Of a stretch of 8,688 nucleotides of DNA, positions 5,256-8,688 are shown one piece after another (within the stretch, counting starts at the first letter, position 1; each line of letters begins with the position of its first letter). The position numbers and the translations under genes were made by a program. Below the pieces are notes generated by a model that ran no database searches, was not told the DNA's origin, and worked only from the letters and a program-made list of their open reading frames with translations. This stretch comes from Streptomyces sp. NRRL F-5630 (GTDB lineage: Bacteria > Actinomycetota > Actinomycetes > Streptomycetales > Streptomycetaceae), in NCBI RefSeq assembly GCF_000719475.1, contig NZ_JOGO01000125.1, positions 1-8,688 on the forward strand, written 5' to 3'.

Positions 5256-5960
5256 TCACACGCCCGTATACGGTCCCCCGATTCCCCAGCCCTGGTGGAG
5301 CGCTGTGGCGAAGGCGGCGGCGAGCTTGTGCTCCCCCGTGGGGCCGGGGTGCGTTCCGTCGTACGTGTCGCGCTCCAGGTCCCAGTCCGCCGGAACCGTC
5401 GCGAGGAGCAGCGGTGAGGCGGGCGAGTCGAGGTCCGCGACGAGCTTGGCGAGCAACTCGTTGAACCGCTCCACCTGCGCCCCGAACTCCGGCTCCCGCA
5501 GGGCCCGTACGTTCGCCACCACAGGCAGCACCACGGCCCGCACCCCCGGCCTCGCCTCACGCGCGGCCGTCAGGAAACGGCGGGCGTTCTCCGCCGTCTG
5601 CTCCGGATTGGTGTAGAAGCCGAGGTCGATGAGGCCGAGCGCGACGAGCAGCACGTCCGCCCCGCTCTCACGCACCGCAGGCCCGACGAGCGGAGCCATG
5701 TGCTGCCAGCCCTCGCCCCAGCCGGCGAGGTGCCGCCGGGCGTGCGGCGGGAAGTCCCCGTCCGGGTACGCGTACGAGACGGCCGCGTCGGCTTCGACGT
5801 CGTACAGCGCCTCGCGCGGGCCGACGAAGGCGAAGCCGTCCGCGCCGAGGCTGTGGCGCAGGTGCCGCCACAGCCGGTACCGCCAGGTGTGGTCACCGGC
5901 CTTGCCGATGGTCTGGCTGTCGCCGACGAGGAGGAAACGCGGGGGGACCGAGGCACGCAT
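5256..5960 (-). CDS. SGNH/GDSL-family hydrolase with altered block III
   Basis: This 234-residue protein has the SGNH hydrolase layout of esterases and lipases acting through a Ser-His pair. Block I is FLLVGDSQTIG, with nucleophile S15 in GDS. Block V is DGTHPGPTGEHKLAAAF, with D201 and H204. Block III, usually GxND with an oxyanion-hole Asn, reads LLVALGLIDLGF (104-115), so Ile111 replaces Asn. A block II glycine probably lies in HLAGWGEGW (78-86). There is no signal peptide, so it is likely cytoplasmic. Three in-frame ATGs lie at 5972, 5969 and 5960. I chose 5960: GATGAT followed by seven bases precedes it, like the leaderless starts nearby, and the family core begins right after; 5972 is the alternative. 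It is divergent from the 6105 gene and converges on the regulator. The substrate is unknown. Confidence 0.85.
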   Translation of the reverse strand: MRASVPPRFLLVGDSQTIGKAGDHTWRYRLWRHLRHSLGADGFAFVGPREALYDVEADAAVSYAYPDGDFPPHARRHLAGWGEGWQHMAPLVGPAVRESGADVLLVALGLIDLGFYTNPEQTAENARRFLTAAREARPGVRAVVLPVVANVRALREPEFGAQVERFNELLAKLVADLDSPASPLLLATVPADWDLERDTYDGTHPGPTGEHKLAAAFATALHQGWGIGGPYTGV

Positions 5961-6092
5961 GGCCCCCATCATCGGGGAGCCCCGCACCGGCCGTGCCCCG
6001 CGGTGGCCGCCTCGCGCCCCCGCCCCGGCGTGAGACGCGCCACGTACCGGCGCAGGTGGGGCGGCCCGCTCCCGCCCCGTCGCCGCTCTTGC

Positions 6093-6098
6093 GAGACT
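6093..6098 (+). promoter_or_regulatory. Candidate -10 box for the leaderless 6105 gene
   Basis: GAGACT lies six bases before the ATG at 6105, with no Shine-Dalgarno sequence. The 12 bases ACTGGCCCCATG (6096-6107) are identical to those at the aldo/keto reductase start (1104-1115). No clear -35 is visible at the right distance. The rest of the 144-base divergent gap with the SGNH gene shows no recognisable site. Confidence 0.35.
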
Positions 6099-6104
6099 GG
6101 CCCC

Positions 6105-7229
6105 ATGACAGCCCCCCGGCGCCGTCGCCCGCTCCCGCCCGCCCGGCGTCCCCGCGCGCGCTTCCTCGCACCACTCACCGCGATCACCGCGTTGTGCGGC
6201 GGACTGCTTCTCGGCCCCGGAGCGCCCGCCCACGCCGCGGACGACCACCCGGCGTTCACGATCCAGGACGCGCGCGTCACCGAGTCCTCCGGTCTCGCGG
6301 CGAGCCGCCTGCACCCCGGCGTCTACTGGACGCACAACGACAGCGACGACGGCCCCTACCTCTACGCGATCGACGGCCGCTCGGGCCGCACCCTGGCGCG
6401 GATCACCCTCAGCGGCATCGGCTCGCCCCGGGATGTCGAGGCGATCTCGCTCGGCCCGGACGGCCGCCTCTACGTCGGCGACATCGGAGACAACCTCGAC
6501 GGCACCTGGCCGCACGTGTGGATCTACGCGCTGCCGGAGCCGAAGCGGTTGCGGGACCAGACCGTGCGCGCGACGCAGTACACCGTCCAGTACGAGGGAG
6601 GCCCGCGGAACGCGGAGGCGCTCATGGTGCACCCGAAGACCGGGCGGGTGTACATCGCGTCGAAGCGGGAGAGCGGCGGGAACCTCTACGAGGGACCCGC
6701 GAAGCTCTCCGCGACGGGCACCAACGTCTTCCGCAAAGTCGCCCCCGTCGACCTGTGGGTCACGGACGGCACCTTCTCGCCGGACGGCCGCACCCTCGCC
6801 CTGCGCGGCTACTTCTCCGGCACGTACTACGACTGGAACGACGGCCACCCCAAGGCGGCCGGACGGCTCGCCGTCCCGCTCCAGCGCCAGGGCGAATCGC
6901 TCACGTGGACCACGGACGGCACGACCCTCATGTACGGCTCGGAGGGCGTCCGCAGCGAGGTGCGCCCCGAAGAGGCCCCCGTGCGGTCCTCGCCGGACCC
7001 CGGCGCGACGAAGCCCACGCCCGGAGGCGGCAAGGGGTCGGGCGAACGGGGACAACAGGGCGACGGCGCGGACTCCGGCCGGTCCGGCGCGGGCCAGGAG
7101 GACGGCGACAAGGAGGGTGCGGGCAAGGACACGGGCGGCACGACGGGCAAAGCCGTCCTGGTCGTGGCGCTCGCCGGAGCCGCCCTCTACGGCGTGCGGC
7201 GCATGAGCGGGAAGCGGGCGGGGAAATGA
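6105..7229 (+). CDS. Exported, C-terminally membrane-anchored beta-propeller-like protein
   Basis: This 374-residue protein starts with an Arg-rich n-region (residues 5-19), a hydrophobic core (20-37) and an AHA-A signal-peptidase-like site near 44. Residues 50-285 look like a six-bladed-propeller type domain seen in actinobacterial secreted proteins often labelled WD40-like: SSGLAASRLHPGVYWTHNDS, then SPRDVEAISLGPDGRLYVGDIGDN, then PRNAEALMVHPKTGRVYIASK, then TDGTFSPDGRTLALRGY. The acidic residues of DVEAI and GDIGDN suggest metal binding, as in phytase- or SMP-30-like propellers; that is inference. Residues 290-348 are a Gly/Asp/Lys-rich linker. KAVLVVALAGAALYGV (349-364) is a transmembrane helix followed by a basic tail, so the propeller faces outside. 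There is no LPXTG motif, and Cys31 lacks a lipobox. Function is unknown. It is divergent from the SGNH hydrolase. Confidence 0.85.
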   Translation: MTAPRRRRPLPPARRPRARFLAPLTAITALCGGLLLGPGAPAHAADDHPAFTIQDARVTESSGLAASRLHPGVYWTHNDSDDGPYLYAIDGRSGRTLARITLSGIGSPRDVEAISLGPDGRLYVGDIGDNLDGTWPHVWIYALPEPKRLRDQTVRATQYTVQYEGGPRNAEALMVHPKTGRVYIASKRESGGNLYEGPAKLSATGTNVFRKVAPVDLWVTDGTFSPDGRTLALRGYFSGTYYDWNDGHPKAAGRLAVPLQRQGESLTWTTDGTTLMYGSEGVRSEVRPEEAPVRSSPDPGATKPTPGGGKGSGERGQQGDGADSGRSGAGQEDGDKEGAGKDTGGTTGKAVLVVALAGAALYGVRRMSGKRAGK

Positions 7230-7272
7230 GGTGTCGACCTTGTGTGTCTCCATGGTTGCGAACCGTAGTCGA

Positions 7273-7323
7273 CGCCACTGACAACCGGTCTTCCGCGCAG
7301 GTGGCGGCCCCGATTTCCGGGGC
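7273..7323 (+). terminator. Paired stems downstream of the propeller gene
   Basis: CGCCAC (7273-7278) pairs with GTGGCG (7301-7306). Immediately after, GCCCCG (7307-7312) pairs with CGGGGC (7318-7323) around loop ATTTC. Two adjacent stems 44 bases after the stop could end the plus-strand transcript. There is no T-tract. Confidence 0.35.
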
Positions 7324-7409
7324 GCGCGGCGCCGAGAGCACGTGCGTGTGCGCTTCGGGGGCCGCCTCGGTGCGTGCGCCTCGGGGATGACCGCCGCTCG
7401 GCGTACGCC

Positions 7410-7443
7410 GAAGGGGCGCCCCGGCAAGGCGGGGCGCCCCTTC
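7410..7443. terminator. Bidirectional terminator between the propeller gene and serC
   Basis: A perfect 14-bp stem pairs 7410-7423 (GAAGGGGCGCCCCG) with 7430-7443 around the loop GCAAGG. It lies 70 bases after the serC stop on the minus strand and 181 bases after the propeller stop. The A-rich foot and T-rich foot make it plausible in both directions. A 14-base palindrome, TCGGCGTACGCCGA (7398-7411), abuts it and shares two bases. Confidence 0.8.
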
Positions 7444-7457
7444 TCGGGGAGCGGGGC

Positions 7458-7483
7458 CCGTACGCGCTGAACCGCGCGTACGG
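7458..7483. terminator. Second hairpin 3' of serC
   Basis: CCGTACGCG (7458-7466) pairs perfectly with CGCGTACGG (7475-7483) around an 8-base loop, giving a 9-bp stem. It lies 30 bases past the serC stop, nearer to the gene than the larger 7410-7443 hairpin. It may be an accessory terminator or a 3' stabilising stem. Confidence 0.5.
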
Positions 7484-7512
7484 CACCTGCGGTCGATGCC
7501 GCGGTCAGTCGC

Positions 7513-8688
<1,176 letters not shown>

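Noticed and set aside
3778..5259. A 493-codon minus-strand frame antisense to the PucR-type regulator.
   Set aside because: It is Gly/Arg-rich without a recognisable domain, and the opposite strand encodes a clear helix-turn-helix protein.
6189..6201. Cys31 in the hydrophobic part of the propeller signal sequence as a lipoprotein attachment site.
   Set aside because: The preceding residues TAL do not fit a lipobox, which needs a small residue just before the Cys. A later AHA-A site fits ordinary cleavage.
7251..7284. A minus-strand TTGTCA (7279-7284) and TACGGT (7262-7267) ahead of an ATG at 7253, as a promoter for an antisense gene.
   Set aside because: The spacing between the boxes is only 11 bases, and the frame behind it is the antisense shadow of the propeller gene.
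7273..7310. GCCACTG and a later CGCAGGTGGC suggested a cobalamin-riboswitch fragment.
   Set aside because: The rest of the cobalamin core is missing, and the position is downstream of both flanking genes.
5256..7427. A 723-codon open minus-strand frame continuing from the SGNH gene across the whole propeller gene.
   Set aside because: Long antisense frames are expected opposite GC-rich coding sequence. Upstream of about residue 490 the translation is Arg/Gly/Ala-rich without family motifs, and the propeller gene on the other strand is well supported.

Overview
The window is very GC-rich. Its genes show the strong third-position G/C bias of an actinomycete and contain no in-frame TTA codon that I could see. 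Intergenic hairpins lack T-tracts, and several starts have a -10-like box immediately upstream with no Shine-Dalgarno sequence. This, with an actinobacterial-type SerC and several families common in Streptomyces, points to a Streptomyces or close relative. I see no transposase, integrase, tRNA, rRNA or CRISPR array. It looks like ordinary chromosome with unusually repeat-rich gaps.

Layout, left to right. (1) An octanucleotide array of at least 11 copies at the left edge. (2) A minus-strand pair: an unrecognised 172-aa protein (start 1014) and a barstar-family RNase inhibitor, joined by a 4-base GTGA overlap. (3) Divergent from the pair, an aldo/keto reductase (1113-2096). (4) A 542-base gap with repeated GTCCGGCC octamers, a short 8-bp array and two mutually exclusive strong hairpins. 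(5) An HSL-family alpha/beta hydrolase (2639-3691), followed by imperfect 16-19-bp repeats. (6) A PucR/CdaR-like helix-turn-helix regulator (4003-5076), followed by a 35-bp tandem repeat. (7) A cytoplasmic SGNH hydrolase on the minus strand (5256-5960), divergent from (8) an exported, C-terminally anchored beta-propeller-like protein (6105-7229). (9) A convergent gap rich in hairpins. (10) serC (7513-8631, minus), the one clear core-metabolism gene, for L-serine synthesis.

The genes do not form one pathway. The only tightly coupled unit is the 172-aa protein/barstar pair, whose function as a pair is unknown. The reductase, esterase and regulator share a strand, but gaps of 542 and 311 bases and a strong hairpin argue against one tight operon. 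The most distinctive features are the different small tandem repeats in several gaps and the recurring arrangement of a -10-like box, six bases, then the start codon at four genes, which suggests leaderless transcripts.
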